DNA of 64,000 bases from JBFWMG01 sp050251715 (GCA_050251715.1 JBFWMG010000005.1:62001-126000), one strand, 5' to 3'; numbered from the stretch's first letter, positions 9,187 to 17,722 are shown. Translations and numbers: made by a program. Notes: generated by a model not told the origin, from the sequence alone.

Positions 9187-9262
9187 GGTCCGTCCTTATC
9201 GCGGGGGCGTCCGGCTTGTCCAGAAGCCGGGCGCGGCTGTAAAACGGATGCGCCGGCGCGGA

Positions 9263-9898
9263 TCAATCGAGCAGCGCCACGGCGCGCACGGGCGAGCCGT
9301 CCGCCCCGGCCAGGGGCAGGGGCAGGCAGGAAAAGGTGAAGGGCATGTCCGGCAGGATGGCAAGGTTGGCCAGGTTTTCCACCAGCACCATGGGCGCGGC
9401 CAGCAGGATGCTATGGTTGCGCAGGCTGGCCACGGGATCAAAGGACACGGCATCGACACCCAGCCCCTTGAAGCCGCGCGCGGCCAGCCAGCGGGCCGCG
9501 TCTTCGGACAGCACCGGGTAGTCCGCGAAATAGGCGTCCGCGCCCCAGTGTCGCTCCCAGCCCGTGCGCAGGAGCACGAAATCCAGGCCATGCAGACGCG
9601 CGGCATGGTCCAGCAGCAAAGGCAAGGGGATTGCCGCGCCCGGAGCCACGCCGCTCACGTCCACCACCACGGCCGACCCGACGAACAGCCCCGCGGGCAA
9701 CAGGTCCAGGGTGTGGCCGCCAGGCAGGATGTGCGCGGGCGCGTCCACATGCGTGCCGGTATGGGTGGCCAGGGAGAGGCGTTGTTCCGCGAAATGATCC
9801 TGGCCAATGGTGGCGGCTTCCTCGAACACCGGCCCCTGGGTGCCGGGGTACACCGGCATGCCGGGCGTGATGGGATGGCTGAGGTCGATGATGGTCAT
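9263..9898 (-). CDS. cyclase family protein (kynurenine formamidase-like metal hydrolase)
   Basis: A 211-residue soluble hydrolase of the cyclase/KynB family. The signature metal-binding motif HTGTHVDAPAH lies at about residues 46-56, after IDLSHPITPGMPVYPG at the N-terminus. Later His and Asp residues also fit the fold. Family members hydrolyse N-formylkynurenine, isatin or related amides and lactones. No tryptophan-degradation genes adjoin, so the substrate is not assigned. GGGAG four bases before the ATG supports the start. Confidence 0.85.
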   Translation of the reverse strand: MTIIDLSHPITPGMPVYPGTQGPVFEEAATIGQDHFAEQRLSLATHTGTHVDAPAHILPGGHTLDLLPAGLFVGSAVVVDVSGVAPGAAIPLPLLLDHAARLHGLDFVLLRTGWERHWGADAYFADYPVLSEDAARWLAARGFKGLGVDAVSFDPVASLRNHSILLAAPMVLVENLANLAILPDMPFTFSCLPLPLAGADGSPVRAVALLD

Positions 9899-9999
9899 GG
9901 CGCTCCCGCGTGCCGCCCCACATGCGGCGGGCGGTGTGAACGTTGCCCGAGCCTGGGCTCATGCGGCCCGGCGCGGAAAAAGGCTGGATCCCAGGCGGG

Positions 10000-10383
10000 C
10001 TATTGCCTGCCGCCCTGCCCACCGCCAGGCCCAAATCCCTGACCCTGGCCGCCCATGCCCTGGCCACTGCCTGGGCCAAAACCCCGGCCCTGGCCGGCCT
10101 GCCCATTGGGGCAGTCGGCGGGACGGCAGGAGAGCGCCCCGTTGAAGTCGGTGCACGTGCCGGATACGGCGTCACCCCTGGGCGTGGTGAAGGAGCAGGT
10201 GTCTCCGGAGGACTTGCCGGAACAGGCTGTGGCGGCCTCGGGCGGCGGTCCGCCCGGCCCGCCCCTGCCGCCTCCGCCGGGACCGCGCCCCGCGTGGGCC
10301 GCCGGGCAGGCCAGAAGACATCCCACGACAAGGGCGATGCCCAACATCAGACCGACAAGACGGATATGACGTGTCCGCAACAT
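10000..10383 (-). CDS. secreted Gly-rich, Cys-containing small protein
   Basis: A 127-residue exported protein of unknown function. Residues 1-31 form a signal peptide ending AAHA (a Cys at VVGC or LLAC could alternatively make it a lipoprotein). A central Cys-rich segment of five cysteines (TACSGKSSGDTC to SCRPADC) lies between two Gly/Pro/Gln-rich low-complexity tails. GAGGAGG just before ATG 10383 selects this start. It lies 114 bp downstream of glnS on the same strand. Confidence 0.65.
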   Translation of the reverse strand: MLRTRHIRLVGLMLGIALVVGCLLACPAAHAGRGPGGGGRGGPGGPPPEAATACSGKSSGDTCSFTTPRGDAVSGTCTDFNGALSCRPADCPNGQAGQGRGFGPGSGQGMGGQGQGFGPGGGQGGRQ

Positions 10384-10497
10384 GGTGCCTCCTCGCGGTC
10401 GCCGCCCGGCGCCGCATGTCCCTGCTGGTGTCCCGCTCTCCTGCCGCAGCCGCATTCCCCCTGCCGCCGCGTTCCCCCGAACAGCGGCGCAGGCCTG

Positions 10498-12210
10498 CTA
10501 GGCGTTGCGCTCGATCTTGGCCCACGAGTCGCGCAGCCCCACCGTGCGGTTGAACACGGGCGCGCCGGGCGCGGAATACCTGGTGTCCACGCAGAAATAC
10601 CCCAGCCGCTCGAACTGGCAGATGAAGCCGGGCGCCGCGTCCTTGAGGCTCGGTTCCAGCAGCGCGGACACGATCTCCAGGGAGTCGGGGTTGATGTTGT
10701 CCTTGAAATCGCCGCCCTCGGCCACGTCCATGGGGTTTTCCTTGCTGAACAGCCGGTCGTAGAGGCGCACCTGGGCAGGCAGGGCGTGGGCCGCGCTGAC
10801 CCAGTGCAGGGTGCCCTTGACCTTGCGGCCGTCCTTGGACCAGCCGCCCTTGGTATCCGGGTCGTAGGTGCAGCGCAGTTCCACCACTTCGCCGCTTTCG
10901 TCCTTCACCACCTCGGTGCAGGTGACGTAGTAGGCGTAGCGCAGGCGCACCTCCTTGCCAGGGGCAAGGCGGAACCATTTCTTGGGCGCCTCCTCGCGGA
11001 AATCGTCGCGCTCCACATAAAACACCTTGGAAAACGGCACGGTGCGGGAGCCGAGTTCGGGCTTGTCCTGGTTGTAGGGCATGATGAACTCTTCCACCTG
11101 GTCATCGGGATAGTTCTCGATGACCACCTTGAGCGGACGCAGCACGCCCATGACGCGGGGGGCGCGCTCGTTCAGGTCCTCGCGTACGCAGTATTCGAGC
11201 AGCGCGATGTCCACCAGGTTGTCGGCCTTGGCCACGCCGATGCGGTCGCAGAACGCGCGCATGGCCTCGGGGGTGTAGCCCCGGCGGCGGATGCCCGACA
11301 GCGTGGGCATGCGCGGGTCGTCCCAGCCGTCCACATGGCCTTCCTGCACCAGCTGGATGAGGCGGCGCTTGGAGAGCACGGTATAGGTGAGGTTGAGACG
11401 CGCGAATTCGTACTGCCTGGGCCGCGAGGGAATGGTGAGGTTGTCGAGCACCCAGTCGTACAGCTCGCGGTTGTTGACGAATTCCAGGGTGCAGATGGAG
11501 TGCGTGATATGCTCGATGCTGTCTGACAGGCAGTGGGTGAAGTCGTAGAGCGGGTAGATGCACCACGCGTCGCCGGTGCGGTGGTGGCTGGCGTGGCGGA
11601 TGCGGAAGATGCCGGGGTCGCGCATGACGAGGTTGGGGCTGGCCATGTCGATCTTGGCGCGCAGCAAATGCGCGCCGTCGGGAAATGCACCCGCGCGCAT
11701 GCGGCGGAAAAGATCGAGGTTTTCGTCCACGGGACGGTCGCGGTAGGGGCTGTTCCGTCCGGGCTGGGTCAGCGTGCCCCGGTATGCGCGGATCTCGTCG
11801 GCGGTCAGGCTGTCCACATAGGCCTTGCCCTGCTTGATGAGGTCTTCGGCAAAGGCGTAGAGCTGTTCGAAATAGTCGGAGGCGTAGAACAGGTTTTCGC
11901 CCCAGTCAAAACCCATCCAGCGCACGTCGGCCTTGATGGATTCCACGTACTCGACTTCTTCCTTGGTGGGGTTGGTGTCGTCGAAGCGCAGATGGCAGCG
12001 GCCGCCGTAGTCGCGGGCCAGGCCAAAGTTGAGGCAGATGGATTTGGCGTGGCCGAGGTGGAGATAGCCGTTGGGTTCGGGCGGAAAGCGGGTGACGATG
12101 GCCGCGTGCTTGCCCGAGGCCAGATCCTCGTCAATGATGGTGCGGATAAAATTCGTGGGCGCGGCGGATTCGGGCGCGGCGCCCTTGGTGTCTTCGTGCG
12201 TGTTGCTCAT
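10498..12210 (-). CDS. glnS: glutamine--tRNA ligase
   Basis: Charges tRNA-Gln with glutamine. The 570 residues show the class I signatures: RFPPEPNGYLHLGHAKS (HIGH box) at about 43-59 and VLSKRRL (KMSKS equivalent) near residue 285. The C-terminal beta-barrel anticodon domain is complete and ends in the usual NRTVGLRDSWAKI block. Met at 12210 is chosen because the reading frame upstream is low-quality and lacks family similarity. Housekeeping and full length. Confidence 0.96.
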   Translation of the reverse strand: MSNTHEDTKGAAPESAAPTNFIRTIIDEDLASGKHAAIVTRFPPEPNGYLHLGHAKSICLNFGLARDYGGRCHLRFDDTNPTKEEVEYVESIKADVRWMGFDWGENLFYASDYFEQLYAFAEDLIKQGKAYVDSLTADEIRAYRGTLTQPGRNSPYRDRPVDENLDLFRRMRAGAFPDGAHLLRAKIDMASPNLVMRDPGIFRIRHASHHRTGDAWCIYPLYDFTHCLSDSIEHITHSICTLEFVNNRELYDWVLDNLTIPSRPRQYEFARLNLTYTVLSKRRLIQLVQEGHVDGWDDPRMPTLSGIRRRGYTPEAMRAFCDRIGVAKADNLVDIALLEYCVREDLNERAPRVMGVLRPLKVVIENYPDDQVEEFIMPYNQDKPELGSRTVPFSKVFYVERDDFREEAPKKWFRLAPGKEVRLRYAYYVTCTEVVKDESGEVVELRCTYDPDTKGGWSKDGRKVKGTLHWVSAAHALPAQVRLYDRLFSKENPMDVAEGGDFKDNINPDSLEIVSALLEPSLKDAAPGFICQFERLGYFCVDTRYSAPGAPVFNRTVGLRDSWAKIERNA

Positions 12211-12439
12211 GTGTGCATTCCTTGCGTGCGGTTGAACGGCGCGCATCGAGGCTGCGCCGCAACCGTGAGAAATACGAGAAATCCCCGCACCGGTCAAACA
12301 ATACGCGGTGGCCGCGCCTGTGGGAGGGGGGCGGGTTGGGGGGCGGGAAGGCGGCGCGCCCCGGCGCGGGGCAAAGGCAGTGCTGGGTGGCGCGGGCAGG
12401 CGGCTGCGGCGCACCGGCGAAGCGCGCGGCGTTGCACAT

Positions 12440-12466
12440 GAAAAGAGCCGGGCACGGCCCGGCTCT
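12440..12466 (-). terminator. rho-independent terminator after the 53-residue small gene
   Basis: The minus strand has a perfect 10-bp stem AGAGCCGGGC/GCCCGGCTCT with loop CGT (12444-12466), followed by TTTC. It lies 36 bp after the stop of the small gene at 12503. Confidence 0.75.
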
Positions 12467-12502
12467 AGCATCATGTAACACCTTGTACAGCGGAGAAAGA
12501 TA

Positions 12503-12664
12503 CTACTGTATATGCAAACCCGGCTGGGCGGCCTGCCCGGCGGACTGGGTGGTGTCCGCATGGGAGCCCGGGCTCTTGAACCCAAGGTAGGATTCGTATC
12601 CATAGCAGCCGCTGTTCTGGGTCATGGCCGCCTGGATGCGCTGGATGAAGCTCTTGATATCCAT
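12503..12664 (-). CDS. small conserved-looking protein of unknown function (53 aa)
   Basis: Starts MDIKSFIQRIQAAMTQNSGC, a short amphipathic helix, followed by a Ser/Gly/Gln-rich tail. Support for reality comes from context: GGAG nine bases before ATG, its own strong terminator at 12440-12466, and its own promoter region with an 18-bp palindrome at 12737-12754. No function can be assigned. Confidence 0.55.
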   Translation of the reverse strand: MDIKSFIQRIQAAMTQNSGCYGYESYLGFKSPGSHADTTQSAGQAAQPGLHIQ

Positions 12665-12736
12665 GGTCTCGTCCTCCACGGCGTTGGCTGTCATGCAGCC
12701 GCGCGCCTGCCTCGTGCAACGTCGTTGGACGCACCA

Positions 12737-12754
12737 TGATTGATCGATCAATCA
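12737..12754. promoter_or_regulatory. 18-bp perfect palindrome, likely repressor operator
   Basis: TGATTGATCGATCAATCA is a perfect palindrome. It lies immediately downstream of a TTGACA -35-like box on the minus strand, inside the presumed spacer of the small gene's promoter. This layout is typical of TetR-type operators. No TetR gene lies in the window. Confidence 0.5.
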
Positions 12755-13023
12755 ATGTCAAGCGGGGAAAATGTATTTTTTAAAAAAATTCCCACTGCCT
12801 GTTTTCCGGTTCCTCCGGGGAAGAAATGGCGGGCGATCCGGGACCACGCCCACCCTCTGCCCGCAGAGGGGAGGCATCCGGGAATCGCCTGCCTTGGCCA
12901 TGGCTGCGGCGGCTGCGGTCGCGCGCCCTGTGCGGCGTTGAAGATCGTGCCCCGAACGCCGCGCGCGCCATCCGCCTCGTTGCCCACGTCACGGCACGCC
13001 AGGCCACGCTAGGCCACGGCTAA

Positions 13024-13104
13024 GGGCGGGCGGCGGGCGACGGGCGGCGGGCGGCGGGCAATGGGCGATGGGCAATGGGCGATGGGCGATGGGCAATGGG
13101 CGGC
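13024..13104. repeat. heptanucleotide tandem repeat (CRRYGGG, about 11 copies)
   Basis: Consecutive 7-bp units GGGCGGG, CGGCGGG, CGACGGG, CGGCGGG twice, CAATGGG, CGATGGG, CAATGGG, CGATGGG twice, CAATGGG, then a partial CGGC. The GC-rich units come first and the AAT/GAT units second. The unit length is not a multiple of three, so it is not a protein repeat. Confidence 0.85.
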
Positions 13105-13210
13105 ACTGGCGGGTTCCGGTTTCGCCCGCCCCGCCCAGTCAACGGGACGGCCCTACAGGCTTCGGTCCGGGAGCACCGCTTGTTCGCCCATGCCCACCCT
13201 GGCCAACTCC

Positions 13211-13246
13211 CCCTGGCCGACACCCTGGCCGACACCCTGGCCGACA
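13211..13246. repeat. three perfect 12-bp direct repeats
   Basis: CCCTGGCCGACA occurs three times head to tail upstream of the membrane-protein gene. Not CRISPR: there are no spacers. Confidence 0.8.
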
Positions 13247-13365
13247 CCGGCGTGGCCAGGGGCGTTGCGCGGGCTCGCCTGCGCGGCTTCCGCATAGCCA
13301 ACCCTCCGGTATTGTGCGATGAAAGAAATGCCCGTGGAGCCCCCCACCCATACAACGGAGGAACC

Positions 13366-13950
13366 GTGACCAAGCTCAACGACATTCTCGACAAGATAGG
13401 CGGCCTGGAACGGGAGCTGGCCGACGAACTGCGCCACCGCCAGGAAGAGCTGCGCTATACCATCCAGGAAAAAAAGATCCGCTTCAGCGAGGAGCTCCGG
13501 CAAAACCACCGCTTGCTGGCCCAGAAATGGAGCGACTACGTCTACGAGTCCGGCGTCATGATTATCCTGACCATCCCCATCATCTGGGGCGCGCTCATCC
13601 CCGTGGTGTTTCTGGATCTGGTGGTCTGCCTCTACCAGCTGGCCTGCTTCCCGGTCTACGGCATCCCGCGCGTGAAACGGCGCGACTACGTGGTGCTCGA
13701 CCGCCACACCCTGCGCTATCTCAACTGGATCGAACGGCTCAACTGCATGTATTGCGGCTATTTCAACGGCCTGATGGGCTTTGTGCGCGAGGTGGCCGCG
13801 CGCACCGAACAGTACTGGTGCCCCATCCGGCACGCCCGGCCCACCAAGGCGGTGCACAGCCGCTACCGCCGCTTTTTCGAGTACGGCGACGCCGAAGGCT
13901 ACCGCAAAGGTCTGAACCGGGTGCGCAAGGATTTTGACGACGTGCGGTGA
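13366..13950 (+). CDS. membrane protein of unknown function with WCPI motif
   Basis: A 194-residue protein starting at GTG with GGAGG seven bases upstream. An N-terminal coiled-coil-like region (about 1-55, rich in Glu/Arg/Lys) precedes one long or two short membrane segments (VMIILTIPIIWGALIPVVFLDLVVC, about 66-95). The C-terminal half is cytosolic-looking, with NCMYCGYFNG and EQYWCPIRHAR, whose three Cys could bind a metal or haem; that is inference. It is monocistronic, ending before a hairpin. Function unknown. Confidence 0.7.
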   Translation: MTKLNDILDKIGGLERELADELRHRQEELRYTIQEKKIRFSEELRQNHRLLAQKWSDYVYESGVMIILTIPIIWGALIPVVFLDLVVCLYQLACFPVYGIPRVKRRDYVVLDRHTLRYLNWIERLNCMYCGYFNGLMGFVREVAARTEQYWCPIRHARPTKAVHSRYRRFFEYGDAEGYRKGLNRVRKDFDDVR

Positions 13951-13971
13951 GACGCCGCGCGCAGCACGGCA

Positions 13972-14010
13972 AACGCCCCCCGGTCCGGCGGAAGCGGCAC
14001 AGGGGGCGTT
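13972..14010 (+). terminator. bidirectional hairpin between convergent genes
   Basis: AACGCCCCC (13972-13980) pairs perfectly with GGGGGCGTT (14002-14010), followed by GTTCGTT. It lies between the plus-strand membrane gene and the minus-strand DUF2087 gene. The U-run is weak. Confidence 0.5.
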
Positions 14011-14048
14011 GTTCGTTGCAAAGGACGCCGCGCGGACGCGGACGGCGG

Positions 14049-14618
14049 CTAGCGCGCGGCCAGCAGCCGCATAAGCTCCAGGGCGTCGGGCGGCGGCTGG
14101 CGCTCCACGCGGCGGTACTCGCGGCCGTCGCGGGTGCGGGTCATCAGGTGCATGTCGCACAGCCAGCGGCGCAAGAGCGCCGCGTCGCCAAAGCTGTGCC
14201 CCGCCTCGAGCAACGCGTTGACCTGCGGCTCGGTAAGGGATTCGCGGGGCGGCATGGCGGCCCACAGCGCCCACAGGCAGGGCACCCGCTGGCTCTGCTT
14301 GCCCGGCCAGCGCATCAGGCGGCCCTGGGCGTCAAAATGCCGCGCCACGCGCCGGGCGCGGGCCATGTCCTCTGCGGACGGGACGGCAGGGGCAGACACG
14401 GGCGCGTCCGCTTCGGGCGCGGGAGCCTGCGCGTCCGGGCCCAAGGCCATGGCCTCGGCCCGCAAATGCTGGAAGTTGCGGTACCCGGCGCTGCGCGCCA
14501 GCATGTTCATGAGTTCAAGGTGGCTGGGAACCTGGCCGCGTCCGGCAAGCTGCACCCGCAGCGAGCGGGCGAACACGGCCAAGTCCGCCGTGTGCAACGG
14601 CAGATGGGTGCGTGACAT
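14049..14618 (-). CDS. DUF2087 domain protein with N-terminal glyoxalase-related segment
   Basis: A 189-residue soluble protein. The C-terminal half matches the DUF2087 pattern: RVARHFDAQGRLMRWPGKQSQR, then LTEPQVNALL, then DAALLRRWLCDMHLMTRTRDGREYRR, a winged-helix-like module often found in putative regulators. The N-terminal 60 residues (LAVFARSLRVQL, HLELMNMLARSAGYRNFQHLRAE) resemble the segment found before it in relatives. A Pro/Ala linker joins them. Role unknown; a DNA-binding function is inference from the fold. Confidence 0.7.
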   Translation of the reverse strand: MSRTHLPLHTADLAVFARSLRVQLAGRGQVPSHLELMNMLARSAGYRNFQHLRAEAMALGPDAQAPAPEADAPVSAPAVPSAEDMARARRVARHFDAQGRLMRWPGKQSQRVPCLWALWAAMPPRESLTEPQVNALLEAGHSFGDAALLRRWLCDMHLMTRTRDGREYRRVERQPPPDALELMRLLAAR

Positions 14619-14889
14619 CGCTTATCCTCTCTACGCGCCTGCCCCATGGCGGGGCCGCCGGTGGTCGCCGTCTTCCGACTCGGCACGGGATAAGGTGTCG
14701 ATCGAAGGGGATGTGGCAGGTTTAGCTCCCCGTGCGGGGCGGCGACGCCTGGGTGAACTGCCGACCGGAAGCGTGCAGCATACCCTGCTTCGCCACCACG
14801 CGCAACGTCCAAACCGCCGCATCTGTCATGGTCGTTTTTCAAAAATCTGCATCTGTACATATCGCCCCTTGCCTGCTAGACATCCGCCC

Positions 14890-15597
14890 ATGCACCACCC
14901 CACCCGCCGCCACTCGTTCCTGTCCGGGCTGAAGGATGTCTCGCCCGTGCTGCTCGGCGTGGGGCCGTTCGGCCTCATTGCCGGCGTGGTGGCCATGGCC
15001 GCGGGCATTCCCCAGGGCGGCTCCATGCTCATGTCGGTCATCGTGTTCGCGGGGGCGTCGCAACTGGCGGCCATCAAGCTGCTGGCCGCGCACGCGCCGC
15101 TGGCCGTGGTCATCGGCACGGGCATGATAATCAACCTGCGCATGGTCATGTACAGCGCGTCGCTCGGCCCGCACCTGACCCACCTGTCCACGGGGCGCAA
15201 GGCGCTCTTGTCCTATTTCCTCACCGACCAGGCCTATGCCCTGTCCGTCACGCGGTTCAACGCCACGGACAAGGGCAGCGGCGTGGACCGGATGTGGTAC
15301 TACCTGGGCGTGGCGCTGACCGTCTGGTTCACCTTTGTGGGGTGCACCTGCGTGGGCGCGCTGCTGGGCGCGCGGGTGCCCGCGTCGTGGTCGCTCGACT
15401 TCGCCATCCCGCTCACCTTCATATCGCTCACCGTGCCCGCCATCCGGGACCGGGCCGCGCTGGTGGCGGCGCTGTGCGCGGCCGGGGCCGCCGGGGGCGC
15501 GGCAACGCTGCCCTACAATCTGGGGCTCATGATCGGCGCGTTCGCGGGCATGGCCGCAGGCTACGCCATGGAAGAGGCGGTGCGTCGTGGGCGTTGA
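14890..15597 (+). CDS. azlC: AzlC family branched-chain amino acid exporter subunit
   Basis: Large subunit of an AzlCD-type exporter (branched-chain amino acids or analogues). The 235 residues start with FLSGLKDVSPVLLGVGPFGLIAGV and hold six to seven hydrophobic helices. The family features SVIVFAGASQLAAIKLL and MIINLRMVMYSASLGPHL are present. The ATG at 14890 has no strong Shine-Dalgarno. The end overlaps azlD by 11 bp, which fixes the pair as one operon. Regulation not visible. Confidence 0.92.
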   Translation: MHHPTRRHSFLSGLKDVSPVLLGVGPFGLIAGVVAMAAGIPQGGSMLMSVIVFAGASQLAAIKLLAAHAPLAVVIGTGMIINLRMVMYSASLGPHLTHLSTGRKALLSYFLTDQAYALSVTRFNATDKGSGVDRMWYYLGVALTVWFTFVGCTCVGALLGARVPASWSLDFAIPLTFISLTVPAIRDRAALVAALCAAGAAGGAATLPYNLGLMIGAFAGMAAGYAMEEAVRRGR

Positions 15598-15919
15598 CGT
15601 GCAAGATTTCTGGATCGCGTCGGCATGCATTGGCGCGGGCGTGTTCGCCATGCGCTTTTCGTTCATCTGGCTGATGGACAAGCTGACCATGCCGCCGGTG
15701 GTACTGCGGCTGTTGCGGTTCATCCCGTGCACGGTGCTGCCCGCGCTGGTGCTGCCCGCCGTGGTGTACCACGGCGCCGGGACGGACCTGGCCGTCAGCC
15801 CCGGGCGCATGGCCGCCGCCTTCGTGGCCATACTGGTGTCGTGGCGCACCCGCAACATGCTGGCCACCATTGCCTCGGGCATGGCCACGCTGTGGACCAT
15901 TCAGGCGCTCATGGGCTGA
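15587..15919 (+). CDS. azlD: AzlD small exporter subunit
   Basis: A 110-residue membrane partner of AzlC with four hydrophobic segments. Typical features are ACIGAGVFAMRFSFIWLM and VLRLLRFIPCTVLPALVLP. Translation begins at GTG 15587 inside the end of azlC, indicating coupling. It is followed by 77 bp and then convergent cupin. Confidence 0.9.
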   Translation: MGVDVQDFWIASACIGAGVFAMRFSFIWLMDKLTMPPVVLRLLRFIPCTVLPALVLPAVVYHGAGTDLAVSPGRMAAAFVAILVSWRTRNMLATIASGMATLWTIQALMG

Positions 15920-15996
15920 CCGCCCGCACCTCCCTCCACCATGCTCCGCCGCCATGGCCGTCCGCCATGGCCCTTCGCCCTCCCGGCGGCGACGGC

Positions 15997-16332
15997 TCAG
16001 ATCCGCTTGCTGGCGGCAAACTCCTCGCGGCACGGGACAAAGGTGTCCGTGACCACGAGCGGCGCGTCCACGATGCGCACGCCGTGGGGCATGTGGGGCG
16101 GCATGTGCAGCATGTCGCCCGGCCCCACCAGCACGCCCTCCCCTCCCACCATGAATTCGCCGCTGCCGGACAGGATGGTGGTGAGCTGCTCGTGGTGGTG
16201 CGTATGCACCGGGGCGTCCTCGTTGAGCTCAACCAGCACGATGCTGCAATTCGCGCCATGAAACACCTTGCGCCGGATGCGGTCGGTCACCGCGTCCCAT
16301 TCCAGACGATCCCAATTGAAACGGTTGTCCAT
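15997..16332 (-). CDS. small cupin domain protein
   Basis: A 111-residue single-domain cupin. The metal-binding motif 1 HTHHHEQLTTILSGSGEF and motif 2 GDMLHMPPHMPHGV both retain the His and Glu ligands. It starts at ATG 16332 (MDNRFNWDRLEWD). It follows the arsS gene on the same strand after 38 bp, so it may be co-transcribed. Substrate unknown; possible roles are sugar or dioxygenase-like chemistry, or sensing. Confidence 0.8.
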   Translation of the reverse strand: MDNRFNWDRLEWDAVTDRIRRKVFHGANCSIVLVELNEDAPVHTHHHEQLTTILSGSGEFMVGGEGVLVGPGDMLHMPPHMPHGVRIVDAPLVVTDTFVPCREEFAASKRI

Positions 16333-16358
16333 GGATGCTCCGTGGGGTTGAGGGTATG

Positions 16359-16388
16359 GCCTGGCCCAGGCTATTCGATGGCCCCACC
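16359..16388 (-). promoter_or_regulatory. candidate bacterial SECIS element after the arsS UGA
   Basis: Directly after the in-frame UGA the minus strand can form GCCTG-GGC-CAGGC (16371-16359). The apical loop begins with G and starts 22 nt after the UGA, inside the 16-37 nt window known for bacterial SECIS hairpins. The stem is short, so this is supportive rather than decisive. Confidence 0.4.
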
Positions 16389-17369
16389 TCACGTGAAGCC
16401 GGAGCCCGCCGTGCAGGCGTAGCAATAGTCGCCGGTGGCGATGCGCATGCCGGGCGCGGGCGGACCGTCCAGGTCGGCGATGTGCAGCCGCTTGCCGGAC
16501 AGGGGCAGGCCGGCGGCCAGATTGAAATCGCAGTCGTACAGCGTGCCGTCCCAGGCCACGGACAGGAGCGACCGGCACATGAGGCCGTCGATGGTGCAGC
16601 CGTTGAAGGCGTCGACCAGCTTTTTCAGGTAGTCCGCATAGTTGCCGGACTGGATCAGCCACGCCCGGAAACGCCCCAGGGGCACGTTGGCAAAGGTGAA
16701 CAGCCGGTTGAAGGACACCCCGCAGCGGCGCATGAGGTCGCGCTTGAACTTGGCCTCGGCCCCGGCCTGGCCGGGCGGCATGAACGCGCCCGTGGGGTTG
16801 GAGACCAGGTGCAGTTCCAGGCCCGTGCCCTCCATGCCGTATCCCGCCGCGTTCAACCGCTTGAGCATGGCCGTGCTCGTCCGCCACACGCCCGTGCCGC
16901 GCTGGGCGTCGGCCTGGCCCTCGTTGACGGAGGGAAACGAGGCCACGATGATGACCTTGTGCGCCACGAACAGGTCGAGAAGCGCGCGGCGCGCGGCCTC
17001 GGACAGGGCCACGAGGTTGGAGCGCACCATGCACGCCTGCACCAGCGGGGCCAGGTTCTCCACCAGATACGGCAGGTCGGGCACCATTTCCGGCGCGCCG
17101 CCCGTGATGTCCGCGACCTGGTACCCCGGGGAGCCCGGGGAGCCCGCGCCGCGCGCGTGGGCGATGATCGCGTCCATGGTGGCGCGGGTCATGATCTCCT
17201 TGCGCGCGGGCCCGGCTTCCAGATGGCAGTGGCGGCAGGCCAGATTGCACAGGTAGCCCACGTTGACCTGCAGGGTGTGCGTGGCGGCGCGGCACAGCGA
17301 CAGCCCGTTCCTGTCCAATGTCTGTGAAAAGGGCGTCACGCCCTCGGGGGGCATCAAGACCGTACCCAT
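16371..17369 (-). CDS. arsS: arsenosugar biosynthesis radical SAM protein ArsS, probable selenoprotein (UGA at 16389-16391 read as Sec)
   Basis: Radical SAM enzyme of arsenosugar formation. The CNLACRHCH cluster motif lies near residue 45, followed by DITGGAPEM. The C-terminal Cys-rich part holds CTIDGLMCRSLLSVAWDGTLYDCDFN and then GDYCYACTAGSGFT. At this point the frame meets UGA, and reading on gives GGAIE and a UAG at 16371. In the ArsS family this tail normally reads CTAG-G-S-(Cys or Sec)-G-G, so the UGA sits where family members have Cys or Sec. The full product would be 332 residues with Sec327. Its upstream partner is the AhpD-like gene, 2 bp away. Confidence 0.85.
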
Positions 17370-17371
17370 CG

Positions 17372-17722
17372 CTACATCGAGAGCTTTTCCGCGAGGTTGC
17401 GCATCATGATGCCGTGCACGAGCGATGCCCCGCCCCGGATGGCGGTGACCACATGCACGGCCTCGGTCATCTCTTCCAGATTGGAGCCCTGCTCCAGGCA
17501 GGCCTTGGTATAGGCCTCGATGCAATAGGGGCACTGCACCGTATGCGCCACGGCCAGGCCGATGAGCGCCTTTTCGCGCACGGTCAGCGCGCCCTCGCCC
17601 ATGACCGAGCCATAGTATTCGAAAAACTTCTTGGCCAGATCCGGCGCTTCCTTGCCTATCTCCGCGAATTTCCCCAGATCTTCCGAATTGTAGTAGTCGC
17701 CCATAAGAACCTCCTGTTGCAT
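17372..17722 (-). CDS. arsenosugar biosynthesis-associated AhpD/CMD-like protein
   Basis: A 116-residue carboxymuconolactone-decarboxylase/AhpD fold protein. The redox motif is CPYC (VAHTVQCPYCIEAYTKACLEQG, about residues 64-85), with a following His in VHVVTAI and VHGIMM. Proteins of this subgroup co-occur with ArsS and are thought to act as peroxidase-like redox partners. Gene order (this gene, then arsS after 2 bp) supports that. The start is ATG 17722 or, less likely, the internal Met 7. Confidence 0.88.
   Translation of the reverse strand: MQQEVLMGDYYNSEDLGKFAEIGKEAPDLAKKFFEYYGSVMGEGALTVREKALIGLAVAHTVQCPYCIEAYTKACLEQGSNLEEMTEAVHVVTAIRGGASLVHGIMMRNLAEKLSM

Larger units (their letters stand above)
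12665..13365. other. 700-bp gene-free stretch with palindrome and tandem repeats
   Basis: No convincing gene here. It contains the palindrome and minus-strand -35-like TTGACA near 12757, an AT-rich patch (12771-12790), a heptanucleotide repeat (13024-13104) and a 12-bp triplicate (13211-13246). GGAG just before the GTG at 13366 is the only translation signal. Confidence 0.6.

Noticed and set aside
7021..9339. long plus-strand open frame opposite the Kef-type antiporter
   Set aside because: His/Gln/Gly-rich composition typical of an antisense shadow in high-GC DNA; the minus-strand protein has clear family motifs.
13024..13246. CRISPR array
   Set aside because: The repeats are head to tail without spacers and too short; no cas gene is present.
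16371..16391. simple stop of arsS at the UGA
   Set aside because: The family tail continues exactly across the UGA and a proper stop follows six codons later, so selenocysteine is the better reading.
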